64,000 nucleotides of DNA, taken from contig OX411551.1 in the NCBI GenBank assembly GCA_948146395.1, positions 50,216,997 to 50,280,996 on the forward strand. Reading direction: 5' to 3'. Position numbers and translations under genes: made by a program. This DNA is from Fragum whitleyi (lineage: Eukaryota; Mollusca; Bivalvia; Cardiida; Cardiidae). Positions within the stretch are counted from its first letter, which is position 1. The number at the start of each line of letters is the position of its first letter. Below the pieces are notes generated by a model. That model saw nothing but the letters and a program-made list of their open reading frames with translations, did no database searches and was not told where the DNA came from. This document shows, piece after piece, positions 1 through 9,734 of the stretch.

Positions 1-778
1 AATTTTTATTTTGTCTTGTAATGAAAGAAGAACCCCAAAGAAACGAATATTCATTTAACCCACCATCCCCCTAAATTGCTTCCTACGCACCTGGATTATC
101 AGTGATTGAAACTTAAAAATCAGTTACATAAATACCAATGAGGTGTATGTTTTGTATTACAGCAAATGTTATCAAACTCTTGTCTTATGAATATTTATTA
201 CCAGAATACGAAGATAGGTGAGTGCCTGAATTTGGAGGGTTTGGTGGTTTGATGGAAAGAAAAGTGGCCAAAATGCCTGGATACACCTACTTTATTTTAC
301 CTTTTCTATATCTTCTAATGTTAAACTAATTTTCTATCATATACTTTCAACTGTACTTAATGTAGGTGTATTATTTTTTGTTAATTTTAAAATAAAAAAT
401 AGATTTCGGTGAATAAAAGAGTATTTTTTCGAGAACGTTTTTTTCCGTACTGTAAATGCATTTTCGTACTGTAAATATTATTTATCCTATATTTTACAAT
501 TCATTGTATTCAATGAAACATGTATACCAACTCACTAACATTGAAGGTCATCATTCAGCTTCTTATCGTCCGTTTCTCAGCATTTTTGCAAGAAAGTATT
601 GTGTTTCAAAAATTTCAATTTTCTCAAAAAAATGCATGGAAAGCTATTCTGATTTTTTTGTCAAATTATCGTAGTAAAGATACACTCTTCGAAAGATATT
701 AATTTTATAAAGATTGGAACAAGTGTCAAATTGTGTCGGGGTACCTTAAGACTTCGGAATTATCGGCAAAGATTTTGT
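1..778. other. AT-rich stretch, nothing recognised
   Basis: No conserved coding motif, terminal inverted repeat or tandem array is visible. Open frames here are short and uninformative (72 and 60 codons) and overlap in different frames, as expected by chance in AT-rich DNA. Confidence 0.5.
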
Positions 779-1440
779 TTGTAGCTTCTTTAATACATCT
801 GTGTAGAGAATTAAAACAAAGGAAATAATCCGGTATGTTTTTGTTATTCGTAAGAATATAACTCAGGGCCGTCAAAACATCATAACTTCCATTTTCTGTC
901 ATAACTTGTTGGCTAATCCTAGTTTACAACCGACGATGACCTTAGAATTATATATGATGTACGGCGTATTATAGACCATTGTCTGGTCGGAATATTTTAA
1001 TGCGGCGTTACGCTAAAAGATGGATATATCGAACATTTTCGTCATACAGCTTTACAGAGAGGAAGGATAGAGTTGGCAGAAATAAGAGGAAATCAGACAG
1101 GTGAGACAATTGGTAAAAAAGCCACTTTTTTTATTATGAAGGCTACCATTTTCGACCTACACAATTATGACACATGTGTACGATGTTCAGAAATAGTACG
1201 TCAAATAAAAAGATCTTTACCCCAGTTGAAAAATAGACGTTCATTTAGTTGTTTCTTTTTCTCCCTTTAATTTCATTCAATAGTAGCTTACATCATTCAT
1301 TCAATATCGTTCAAAAATGATATAAACCCAATTTTAAATCAATTCAAGATGTTCTCTATTTTTAGGTTGAATGTTCTAAAAGTTACAAAAACAATTCCGT
1401 CATTGTCTAGACTCATGAAAAATACCAAGAACGAGTCCTT
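779..1440 (+). repeat. Dispersed repeat G, copy 1 (pair with 20049-20930)
   Basis: This segment aligns by eye with 20049-20930 in the same orientation. Shared landmarks in order are 'gaaataatccggtat', 'gtcaaaacatcataa', 'ttgttggctaatcct', 'gatgaccttagaatta', 'atgtacggcgt', a motif around ATGGAT followed by 'ttacagagag', a shared 'acaggtgag' that looks like a splice donor, and at the far end 'aggttgaatgttctaaa' and 'gtcattgtctaga'. The middles differ: copy 2 has a purine-rich low-complexity insert. It may be a mobile element or a duplicated 5' gene fragment; neither is proven. No long reading frame is preserved in this copy. Confidence 0.6.
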
Positions 1441-1499
1441 ATAAGGGGTTACAATTTTGACTCAAACTCTCTTAAACTTGCTTAGGTTACTGTTTGGTA

Positions 1500-1895
1500 C
1501 AATTAAGAACATCTTGAAACTAACAAGTGAATACTTTTGGAATGATTTTGGAATGAAACTGAATGAGCATGATGAGACAGTTCTGAGTGAAATTAATGGG
1601 AAGAACAAAATTAGCCATATTCATTACCTCCCTTTGAAAAATATTTATTCACGTTCTACACATAGCTTCCTATGTCCTCGTGCACTGATTAGACGCTAAT
1701 AAAATATGTCAGGGAACTTACGGTTTTTCTAGCGTTCTTTATTTTGAATGCAGTCGTTGATTGTATCTTTTTAGAATTTTTGTAGCATTTTTAATGGTTG
1801 GGATGAATGTTTGGAATGAATAAATGCAGCACTAAATGAATTATTTAGAATGACTTTGATCGGAATGAATGTCAGTTTCACGGTGATTTTAACTA
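1500..1895 (+). mobile_element. M1 MITE copy a (TA target site)
   Basis: Diverged copy of the M1 family. It begins CAATTAAGAACATC after TA (1498-1499) and ends AACTA before TA (1896-1897). The central 'aacaaaattagc ... attacctccctt' and the 3' arm 'tttggaatgaataaatg' match the better copies at 53977 and 54998. M1 elements are non-autonomous (no coding capacity); TA duplication and CAGTT termini fit the Tc1/mariner superfamily. Confidence 0.75.
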
Positions 1896-1897
1896 TA

Positions 1898-2469
1898 ATA
1901 CAGAAGACGATTTTTGATTTTGGTTGCATTCTGAGACATGTAAATAGAAAAGAAGCAATATGGAGGTTGAGTCATTCTAGAGGCCACAGCTTTGGCCATT
2001 CTTTTTCTCGAATTTCCTAGCAATGTTTGTCTGGCCATACAAAAGAATCCGATTGATCATGGTTGCATTTCCCAAGAATGCCACGGAAAAAAAAGGGTCT
2101 CAATGACAATAGCATAGTTACTTCTTATATTGTGTTTTGGGTCATTTTTTTTCAAACTAGCTAAGAATTTTTATCTCATAATTTAGAAGATCCTGGTTGA
2201 TATTTGGCACACTCCAACTTATATTAGGAGTTCAAATAGCAATATCATTGGAATCATTGGACTGGTGTAATTATATTTTAGGTTGCTAAAAAATTCAATG
2301 CATATTTCAATATCGCACAGTTAGAATGTAAATGTAGTAAAAATCTGAGTAGTTTTCTTGGAGAAGGCACTAGCCGAAATACTGAAAGAGAGTTTACGAT
2401 GTTATACATGTTAAACAATGTGTTGGGTAAGACAGAATATTTATCAATTGGCAGCAATGGTCGAGGCAT
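1898..2469. other. Unannotated AT-rich interval
   Basis: I see no gene, tandem repeat or inverted repeat. The only frames exceeding 60 codons continue into the adjacent MITE. Confidence 0.45.
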
Positions 2470-2478
2470 CATCAAGCT

Positions 2479-2915
2479 CATTCGGAACACCACTCGGCCA
2501 ATCTCACGATCAACCTCGGATGTACATAGACGGACTATTTATAAAAAAATTACGGGAAAACCTTGGAAAAACTCGATGACGTCAGTTAAAATGGCGTTAG
2601 CCCTCGAAACTGTGAGTGAAAACATTCGACGTCGCCAACGCTACTCGTTTAAGTCACTGACGTGAAACCATCGAATTCCAATGGAAAATATCTTTAGAAT
2701 CTTGAATAACAGCTGAAAAAATCCCAATTTTTGAGAATGAGAAAATTAAGATTTTTCAGCCGTTATTTACTGTAAAATATATAAATCTACAGTGCTAGGT
2801 TTTCTTACACTCTTTCCGCCCAACAAAATGCACGATTTTGTTACATACCCATCCGCCTTAAATACATCCGAGGTCTGTTACAGTTTACGGAAATGGCCGA
2901 GTGGTGTTTCGAATG
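2479..2915. mobile_element. Mutator-like MITE, 9-bp target duplication
   Basis: A 437-bp palindromic element. The left end reads CATTCGGAACACCACTCGGC and the right end is its near-perfect reverse complement (GCCGAGTGGTGTTTCGAATG). The inverted similarity continues inward (for example 'cctcggatgta' against 'tacatccgagg'). A perfect 9-bp direct repeat, CATCAAGCT, lies at 2470-2478 and 2916-2924. Long inverted termini with a 9-bp duplication are characteristic of the Mutator (MULE) superfamily. It has no transposase, so it is non-autonomous. Broken relatives lie at 5243-5345, 8040-8205 and 8575-8794. Confidence 0.8.
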
Positions 2916-3332
2916 CATCAAGCTTTATCTGGTTGTATTGTATTAAACATAAGATTAAAGTCAAAATGCGCATGCAATTTGAAAAAAGATGGTGTTGAAG
3001 CCATGAAATCTACTGCATTGTTGTATAAACGAAAAGGAAGTCAAAACTGTCGGACGGCAGGATACTGACCAGGCGAGAAAAGGCTTGTGTAACAGATAAA
3101 CGACGTTGAAGGACGAAAATAACGCGTGAAAACTCAACAACAACATTTCATCCTAAAATGTCCAAGACAAGATCTATTTTTGAAAGTAATGTTGTTAAAA
3201 TCTTATTAGTACTCGCCGACACAATATCCCAATTAGAAAAGAGGTGTTTCTTTATTTATCGATCTAGACCGTACCTTACAGGAACGGCCCTGACTCATCA
3301 TGACGAAGGAATAATTGTATGGACATAGCTTA

Positions 3333-3900
3333 CAGTTAAAAACATCGTGAAATTGACAAGATGAATGATTTTGGAATGATTATGGAATGAAATTGAATGA
3401 GTATGTGGAGCTAGTTTTGAGTGGATTTAAGGCAGGTAACCCAATATCGCAAATTTTGTTCAAGATGAACCAAATTAGCGATATTTACTACCTCCATTTA
3501 ATAAAATATGCATACAAGTTCTATAAATAGATTCCTTTTCTTCAAGAACCTATGAGATGCTAACAATTCGAATTTTGATAGCGAAAACGCCATTTTTCTC
3601 TATCAAAATTTATTTCGAATGACGTTGTTGATTCTATATTTTTCAATTGGTTTGAGCATTTTTTGAGTGAGTGTTAAGAATGAATCAGACATTTACAATT
3701 TGAATAATGCAAGTGCAAATTGTGATTTTTTTTCTTGCCTTATCTAGTTCGAATGACGTGGTTGATTAGATCTTTTTCAGTAGGGTAGCGCGTTTTTGAA
3801 TGGTTTGCTTGAGTATTTTGAAAGAGCAAATGGAGCGATAAGCGAGTGATTTGGAATGGTTTTGATCAAGAGGAATGTTAATTTCACAATGTTGTTGGTT
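3333..3900 (+). mobile_element. M1 MITE copy b, internally duplicated
   Basis: Starts CAGTTAAAAACATCGTGAAA after TA (3331-3332). The right end is worn, ending about 'cacaatgttgttggtta'. At ~570 bp it is longer than the ~440-bp norm because the 3' arm occurs twice: 'cgaatgacgttgttgatt' near 3616 and 'cgaatgacgtggttgatt' near 3750, each followed by its own 'tttgagt/cttgag' arm. Confidence 0.75.
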
Positions 3901-4867
3901 ATATCATGCGTTCAAGATGAAAACCTTTGCAAAACCCTTTTTTCTAAAAATGGTACACGTCGTGAAACTGACATTAATCTCAAATCAAAAACACATTCAA
4001 TTGCTCACTCATCGCCCCATTCATTTAATCGAAACACTAACATAAGGTAATTAAAAAAAACGCTCAAAATCACTAAGATTATTTACGAGGCGGCTAATTG
4101 CGGTGAAAACTCACTCGATTCTCCTACCGATCTCTTTTAATAAAAGGCCTGCTCTATTAAAGCAAATAATCTTCACCAATGTTGGTGTATCTTCAGAATG
4201 TTATTAGTTTACACTACCAACCAATTCTTGTGAACCTTTGCATCGATGTAGGCCACACTGACTGCAAATTGCTTCCCCAAATAATTGTCTGATAAATTTC
4301 ATGTTATAAGACAGGCAATGTACACCAAACAAACCCAGGGTATCTGCCTTGCGTTCAGGAAAACAAAACATTGCAAAAATGTTGCTAGTTATATCCCGCT
4401 TTGCACTTGCACTTACGTGCAAAGCGAGGTAAAATTTGCAAACGGTTTGCACCGTTCTATTATTCTTAACGCAGGGCAGCATTTGCAAACCGTTCAACTA
4501 ACCTATACATTGATAAACTTTTTTATAAAACGTATCTGTTTGAAGCCTGGTAGTGTTAAGACTTCGTCTCAGAGTTGCTGCAATTTAAGAATTCGTCGTA
4601 ACATAAAACTTCCATTTTGCACAATCACCCTGGAATCTGCCACGTTTATAGACATACAAGTGTTAACGGGATATTTTAAGTCTCGTTAGAAACAGTTTCT
4701 TGCGATAAACTAGGATAGATTACCATCTTTAGAGTTAAAGTTCTCTTGGGCCCTGTAATAATGATGAATAAATAGAAAACGTCTGAATTTTATTATTGAC
4801 GAAATATATGACTACATGTATATGTTTGAAGTATCATAAGTAAAGGAACGTCCGCTATGAAATAAGA
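3901..4867. other. Unannotated interval with a chance-like 134-codon frame
   Basis: The plus-strand frame 4285-4689 encodes 134 residues with no domain, signal peptide or homology that I recognise. Its composition is typical of translated noncoding DNA and a minus frame overlaps it. Small inverted repeats are present: 'gctttgcacttg ... cgtgcaaagc' near 4400-4425, and a repeated 'ttgcaaacggtttgc'/'tttgcaaaccgtt' near 4436-4492. I do not call a gene. Confidence 0.4.
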
Positions 4868-5215
4868 ACTAATGTCGATCTTTTTTTCTACATTACTCGC
4901 CTGGCATTCCATTCAAACCATTCCTTTAAATCACGCATTTCGTTCAAATTGATCCTTAGTCGTAAAAACGCTTCAAAATCGCGCAAAACATCTTTCTTAA
5001 AACCAATCAAATAATTAAATTGAAAATCCCTGTTTTGTAAGTCATGCCGCTTCTATGAATAGAAAATCGCGAGTTTTTCTTTAAGGTAGGTTTAAAAATA
5101 TCGCTCATTTGGGTCGGAGTTGTATCTCCCATAAATGTCAATCAAAATACCACATCCCAGACTTTCAATTTCATTTCGAAATCATTAAAATTCATTCCCA
5201 ATGTCGATCAAAGAT
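4868..5215 (-). mobile_element. Degenerate M1 MITE, copy c
   Basis: Reverse-oriented M1-like wording is visible: 'cattccattcaaaccattcctttaaatcacgc', 'cgcttcaaaatcgc', then 'tttcaatttcatttcgaaatcatt'. No clear terminal repeat or target duplication survives, so boundaries are approximate and assignment is tentative. Confidence 0.4.
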
Positions 5216-5242
5216 GGTGTAAACCATAGAGAACTGCCACAT

Positions 5243-5345
5243 GCATTCGGAACAACACTCGGCCATTTCCGTAACTATAACAGATCTCGGATATATATAA
5301 GGCGGATAGATTTGTAACAAAATTGTGCATTTTGTTAGGTGGAAA
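5243..5345. mobile_element. Half of a Mutator-like MITE
   Basis: Begins GCATTCGGAACAACACTCGG, matching the terminal repeat of the intact copy at 2479-2915. Similarity then runs through 'tttgtaacaaaattgtgcattttgttaggtgga', which is the reverse complement of the intact element's right arm. It stops where composite element Y begins. Confidence 0.6.
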
Positions 5346-5568
5346 CAGTGTAAGAATCAAAGTACTGAAAGTACTGATAAGTTGGAATGCGTTCGAGAGG
5401 CGGTGACCTCAAGCTACTAGCGAAGCTGGCGCCTCCCGCCCACCACAGGTGATCACATAATACGTCTCGTCTTTTGACGGGCGTATATAAATCAATGTAT
5501 TTCAACAACGAGAGACGCTTAAACCACTGAATCGCTATACAGGCCTGAATCTGATGGAAGAAAAGTTA

Positions 5569-6122
5569 TACCAAGAGGGACAGAATGGCCCTAAACCGCT
5601 CACCTGAATTCGATTGGTCCAGTGGATCTTATCCAAGAAACTTTTTGGCAAAGATTCATTCAAACTTGCCTAATTGTTGAAGAGGAGACATTCCAATTAT
5701 AAGCAGTCATAATAGACCCTGCCGACCCATTCATTACAGAGGAGACTCAGAATTAACCCTACCCTGCCACGCCCATATTAATGGGCTAATGAAAATTTTG
5801 CCAACAATATTTGGAAAAGGTCATCAAAGGAACATTCTTGCAAAGTTTAATTGAAATCTGCCCAGTGGTTCAGGAGGAGATGTCGTTCAAAGATTTTGGG
5901 CTCAAAATAAACCCCGCCCTGCCATACCCATATTTTTTGGCCAATTAGAATATAGCGACAATTTTGAAAAGGGTCACCCAGGGTACATTCTGGCAAAATT
6001 TCATTGAAATTTGCCCAGCGGTTTAGGAGAAGAAGAAAGTTTAAGAAGGGTGACGACTCACGACGCACGACGGAGTCAGGGTGATCCTAAAGCTCCCCTT
6101 GAGCACGTTTAGGTAAGGTGAG
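5569..6122 (+). repeat. Tandem core of element Y, ~150-bp units
   Basis: Three degenerate units are anchored by 'tttttggcaaagattcatt' (~5641), 'aacattcttgcaaagttta' (~5831) and 'tacattctggcaaaatttc' (~5982), each followed by 'tgcccagYggttYaggag'. The block opens with 'accaagagggacagaatgg ... cgctcacctga' and closes with 'cgacgcacgacgg ... cttgagcacgtttaggtaaggtgagctaaaaa', a boundary wording shared with 47103-48059. No credible coding frame. Confidence 0.65.
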
Positions 6123-6689
6123 CTAAAAAGGAAGAAAATGATACGGACCATACAGCCGACTAATGGACACACAGGCGACCTTATACACTCCAAACAGTTT
6201 TTATATTATTTTTTTCAATAAACTTCTGCTCCATTTGAGTTATTAATTACATTTTAAATTTGAAGTGTCGCAAATGATTTTTCCATGATGAAAAGCTATT
6301 TTCGCAGGGAAGCCTTTTACTTCATGAGTTGGAATCTCAAGACAATTTTTGGACGAAGTTCAATTGTGATTTCGACCTATGTGACTCCACTATTTGGCAC
6401 TTTCTTGGGTCATTGACAACATTTGTGTCAAGCTCTATGATTTGGGTCAATTGGTTGTTCAGTTAGAGTTGAAACTGTTAACTGTTAAAATTTACTGATG
6501 CCCGTGACATCTATGACCCCGAAACAATGGCGCATTTCTTTGGGTCATGGGCAATATTTGTGTAGAGTTTCGTTATTGTAGGTCAATTGCTTCTCCGTTT
6601 ATCTAGCGGAAAGCAAAAGGTCAATGGACTGAGAGACACACATGATGAAATCAATATAATTATGCTCCTCTTCTTCTTAGTTGGGGGTA

Positions 6690-7120
6690 CAGTTAATAAC
6701 ATCGTGAAGTTGAAAGGTGAACGATTTTGGAATGATTTAAGCATGATGTTGAATGAGTGAGCGGAGCGAGTTTTGAGTGAAATTTAAGGGAAGGAATCCA
6801 AAGTCGCTTATTTTGTTCAGGATGAACAAAATTAGCGATATATAAAACCTATATAAAATATGCGTAAATGTTCAATCAATAGCTTTCTATTTCGCCAAGA
6901 ACCAATCAGACGCTTTAAATTTCATTTATGTCAGTGAAATCGCGATTTGGTTCTTGCTTAATTCATTTTGAATGTATATGTTGATCTTATTTTTCTAAAA
7001 ACTTTGAGTGTTTTTTGAATGGTTTGAGTGAGTATTTGGAATGAATGAATGGAGCGCTGAGTGAGCGATTAAGAATGTTTTCTATTGAGATGAATGTCAA
7101 TTTCACGATGTAACTAACTG
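6690..7120 (+). mobile_element. M1 MITE copy d
   Basis: 431 bp, CAGTTAATAACATCGTGAAG to CACGATGTAACTAACTG, flanked by TA at 6688-6689 and 7121-7122. The internal 'gttcaggatgaacaaaattagcgatat' fold is present. It lies inside element Y and is therefore probably younger than Y. Confidence 0.85.
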
Positions 7121-8039
7121 TATGATGGTGCTCTTAAACATGTTGATGTGTAGGAATGTGAAGAAAGCAAGTTGAACTAGATGGTTTGTTTCAAATAGCA
7201 AATAGCAATTGTCTTGGTGTTGGAATTCAATTGGGCAATGATATTCATAATTCAATCAAAGATGTGGTGGTAAGGGTTTTATTGGATGAGTATTGGGTTT
7301 TTACAATAAAACATTCATGTAGATAACTGCAATATGACGGAAAACAAACGACAATATGTTGCAAAAATATATATTAACTTTAAAAGTGTATCATCACTTT
7401 AAAAAAAGGTATTTATTTCGTAGCTTAGACAGAAATTTACAATATAATTCCTTGTCAAAAGTTAAATGTGTAATAAGGTCGTTCAGAAAAGAGAAACTAT
7501 ACCTTTAAAAGAAGCTATAACATAATTCTACGAAAAACAGGTCGCGACCTTACTGAATAAGCAGATCACGTGATTGGTCTGTGCTATTGCCACAATACTG
7601 AGAAAACAGATCGCGACATTACCAAGTAAGTAGATCACGTGATTGGCTAGTGCTAATTATCAAGTGACTTATCACATGATTTCCAAATATGGTAATGCAA
7701 ACATGTGATACTAATATATTCGTAGGCAACTTTCAATAAATGTCGTTTAAAACATAAATTAGCGTGTTAATAATAAACACGAAGTGATAGTTGTGTAATT
7801 GTACAGCATTATTACTTTTTGATGAAATAAACTGTATGTCTTTGTCAAGTTGAGATATACAAAATAGGCCGAAGTGTATTCACATCCTGTTCACGTGATA
7901 TGTGTCCTCAAGAAACCCGAAATGAAATTATCTTGTGTTCATTTTGCGGTTTTGTTAAATCTAAGTTGGAATTGCTCCGCATTCCAACTTAAAAACTAGC
8001 GCGAACACGACCGGTGCAATCTTAAGATATATATACTGT

Positions 8040-8205
8040 TTTACAGTAAATAACGGCTGAACAATCTTCATTTTTGAGAATGACGAATCATTTTCAACGT
8101 CAGAGACTTAAATGAGTAGCGTTGTCGACGTCGATTATTTTCACTCAAAGTTTCGATCATTCGGAACGACACTCGGCTATTTCCGTAACCTACAACAGAG
8201 TGTTT
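8040..8205 (-). mobile_element. Scrambled Mutator-like MITE fragment
   Basis: The inner part of the Mutator-like MITE appears in reverse ('gtaaataacggctgaa', 'gacttaaatgagtagcgttg', 'attttcactcaaagtttcgat'). It is followed directly at ~8158 by a terminal word, CATTCGGAACGACACTCGGC. The arm order differs from the intact element, so this is a rearranged or fused copy. Confidence 0.55.
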
Positions 8206-8574
8206 CAGGTTTAAGAATCTTTGCAGCGTCAATTGATGATCTCTAGCCTAGTCAACGGCTTTATTGTTTAAGACTTTTCCCTTTAGATTGCATTCTTTAT
8301 TTTCGATATGTATCAGAACCCTTCATTTTCAGGTTCTAGCACGAATACAATGGACATCAAAAATCTATCCGAAAGCATGACACATCCGAATGTGCTTCAG
8401 ATACAGTTTCCAGTTTCATTCTATCGTTCACTCTTTCTTTCAAAAGGCAAAGGTCGTTTGATTTGAAATTCTTACATTTTTTGTATCACAACTACGCACG
8501 GAATGTTGACGAGATTCCCTGGTTCGATTCAATTGCCGCGAAAGTACTTTTTATGCGAAGGCTATCTACCGTTT
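8206..8574. other. Spacer between MITE fragments
   Basis: No coding or repeat signal that I can name. A 71-codon plus frame (8463-8678) runs into the neighbouring MITE fragment and is not supported as a gene. Confidence 0.4.
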
Positions 8575-8794
8575 TGTCCGACAAGTCTCCACCGTTTCCG
8601 TATTTTCATTTGAAAAAAATAGTGCGTCCTGTTACATCCGAGGTTGATCGTAGATTGGCCGAGAGGTGTTCCGATTGAGTTTCGATGGCTTACGCCATTT
8701 TAAGTGACGTCATCGAGATTTTCCAAGGTTTTCCGGTAATTTTTAAAAAATAGTCCGTCTATGTACAGTAAGATTGGCCGAGGGGTGTTCCAAA
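8575..8794. mobile_element. Mutator-like MITE fragments with two direct termini
   Basis: 'ttggccgagaggtgttcc' (~8656) and 'ttggccgaggggtgttcc' (~8773) are two terminal words in the same orientation, separated by a segment ('gacgtcatcgagattttcc', 'aaaatagtccgtctatgtac') that matches the left arm of the copy at 2479 in reverse. This suggests a partial tandem or fused copy. The right boundary is about 8794. Confidence 0.55.
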
Positions 8795-8863
8795 TGCTGC
8801 CACATGGTGTCGGTTTTTAAACCTAGATGTCATCTCTCGGTTTTCCTTCGTGGTTACATAAAA

Positions 8864-8874
8864 CAGTTAATAAC
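8864..8874 (-). mobile_element. M1 MITE copy e, left stub
   Basis: CAGTTAATAAC is the first 11 bases of an M1 terminal repeat. The LTR retrotransposon begins at the next base; the rest of this M1 copy resumes at 17681 (GACGTGAAACTGATACTC). Removing the retrotransposon and one TAAC restores a recognisable M1 terminus. Confidence 0.8.
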
Positions 8875-9360
8875 TGTCAACCGGAGTTTAGTGAGACAGA
8901 AGATTCTGTAGGGTCGATGATATTTATTGTGATTCTGAATATGGTAAGAAAAACCTGCAAGATAAATACAAAACATATAAAACTATTTTTATTGCACTTA
9001 ACATAAATTATCTTGCATAAAAAGATCTTAAGAAACAATACTTACCGAAGCAGTAGTAAGCAACTCTAAACTTTGCAGTTTAGAGGACAAGTCCATATAA
9101 AGCATAAATTAGAAACTTCTCTAACGAGAGATAATGGCGGAATGATCCATGGAGAGGGAAGGTTCAGAATAGGCGGGAACAGATTTGCACACGTGCACGC
9201 CGATCAGTACTCCCTCGCTCACATACGCACGGTGATTACAACTCACGCAATACACACACACACACTGAAATGACATATGTTATAGTTACAGTTAGTAAAG
9301 TGTACAAATTTACAGATGTCTGTACAATGATGAATATTCGCAAATGAACCTCTGGTTACA
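8875..9360 (-). repeat. 3' LTR (left copy)
   Basis: Direct repeat of 17189-17676. It starts TGTCAACCGG on the plus strand and ends CTGGTTACA, giving TG...CA termini on either strand. It contains a short (CA)n run near 9251 that differs in length from the other LTR. Confidence 0.95.
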
Positions 9361-9713
9361 TATTCCCCCCGTTTGTTGAAATGGCACCGACATTTCCTAG
9401 AAAAACTGGAAAGAAAATTATGTTTAAAATGATGACAACATTTAAAACTGTTAGTGCAAAAAACAGAAGGGAAAAGCAACCAGTAGAACGTCCTAGGATA
9501 AGGAAAAACTCCATTGGGCTTAACATTACTGCTGTAAAGAAAGAATAATTTATCCCTGTTACATATAACCATGACCTGTAAAGGAATTGATGAACCGGTT
9601 AAATTAGTCAAATGGCCCCTAATATTAACTTTCCAAATGCGCAGTACGATAAAAAGCACTGAAATTACGGTAAACGCATAACAAAAATATCTACACAAAA
9701 ATTCCAACATCAT
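9243..9713 (-). CDS. Small frame downstream of pol, unknown function
   Basis: A 156-codon frame begins 21 bp after the pol stop and runs into the 3' LTR. Residues ~9-27 form a hydrophobic stretch that could span a membrane; the rest is rich in Cys, His, Phe and Lys. A reading frame in this position can be an envelope-like gene in some gypsy elements, but there is no signal peptidase site, fusion peptide, heptad repeat or glycosylation pattern to support that, and the C-terminal third is translated LTR. It is most likely a chance frame or a remnant. Confidence 0.2.
   Translation of the reverse strand: MMLEFLCRYFCYAFTVISVLFIVLRIWKVNIRGHLTNLTGSSIPLQVMVICNRDKLFFLYSSNVKPNGVFPYPRTFYWLLFPSVFCTNSFKCCHHFKHNFLSSFSRKCRCHFNKRGEYVTRGSFANIHHCTDICKFVHFTNCNYNICHFSVCVCIA
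9361..9375 (-). promoter_or_regulatory. Polypurine tract
   Basis: On the minus strand the sequence just upstream of the 3' LTR reads AAACGGGGGGAATA, a G/A run ending at the LTR boundary. In LTR elements this primes plus-strand DNA synthesis. Confidence 0.8.
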
Positions 9714-9734
9714 CCAAAGAGGTCATGATGGGCA

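Larger units (their letters stand above)
5345..7992. mobile_element. Composite tandem-core element Y (inverted twin of X)
   Basis: Two arms match, in inverted order, the arms of the element at 31542-33395: L arm 5345-5460 ('aagtactgaaagtactgata', 'gaagctggcgcctcccgc', 'aggtgatcacataat') and R arm 7478-7992 ('gaaaaacaggtcgcgac', 'atcacgtgattgg', 'tattcacatcctgttcacgtgata'). The R arm ends in a hairpin, AAGTTGGAAT-loop-ATTCCAACTT (7963-7990), and the L side carries the same AGTTGGAATGCG word, so the element has short inverted termini. Between the arms are a ~150-bp tandem core, an M1 MITE (6690-7120) and a second degenerate tandem pair at ~6405 and ~6540. The layout resembles molluscan 'pearl' elements (linked to Helitrons in the literature); that label is inference. 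Confidence 0.6.

Noticed and set aside
4285..4689. 134-codon gene
   Set aside because: No domain, composition like noncoding DNA, overlapping frame on the other strand, no splice or promoter context.
9243..9713. Envelope gene downstream of pol
   Set aside because: Only one hydrophobic segment and no other envelope feature; one third is translated LTR. Kept as an unknown frame at low confidence.
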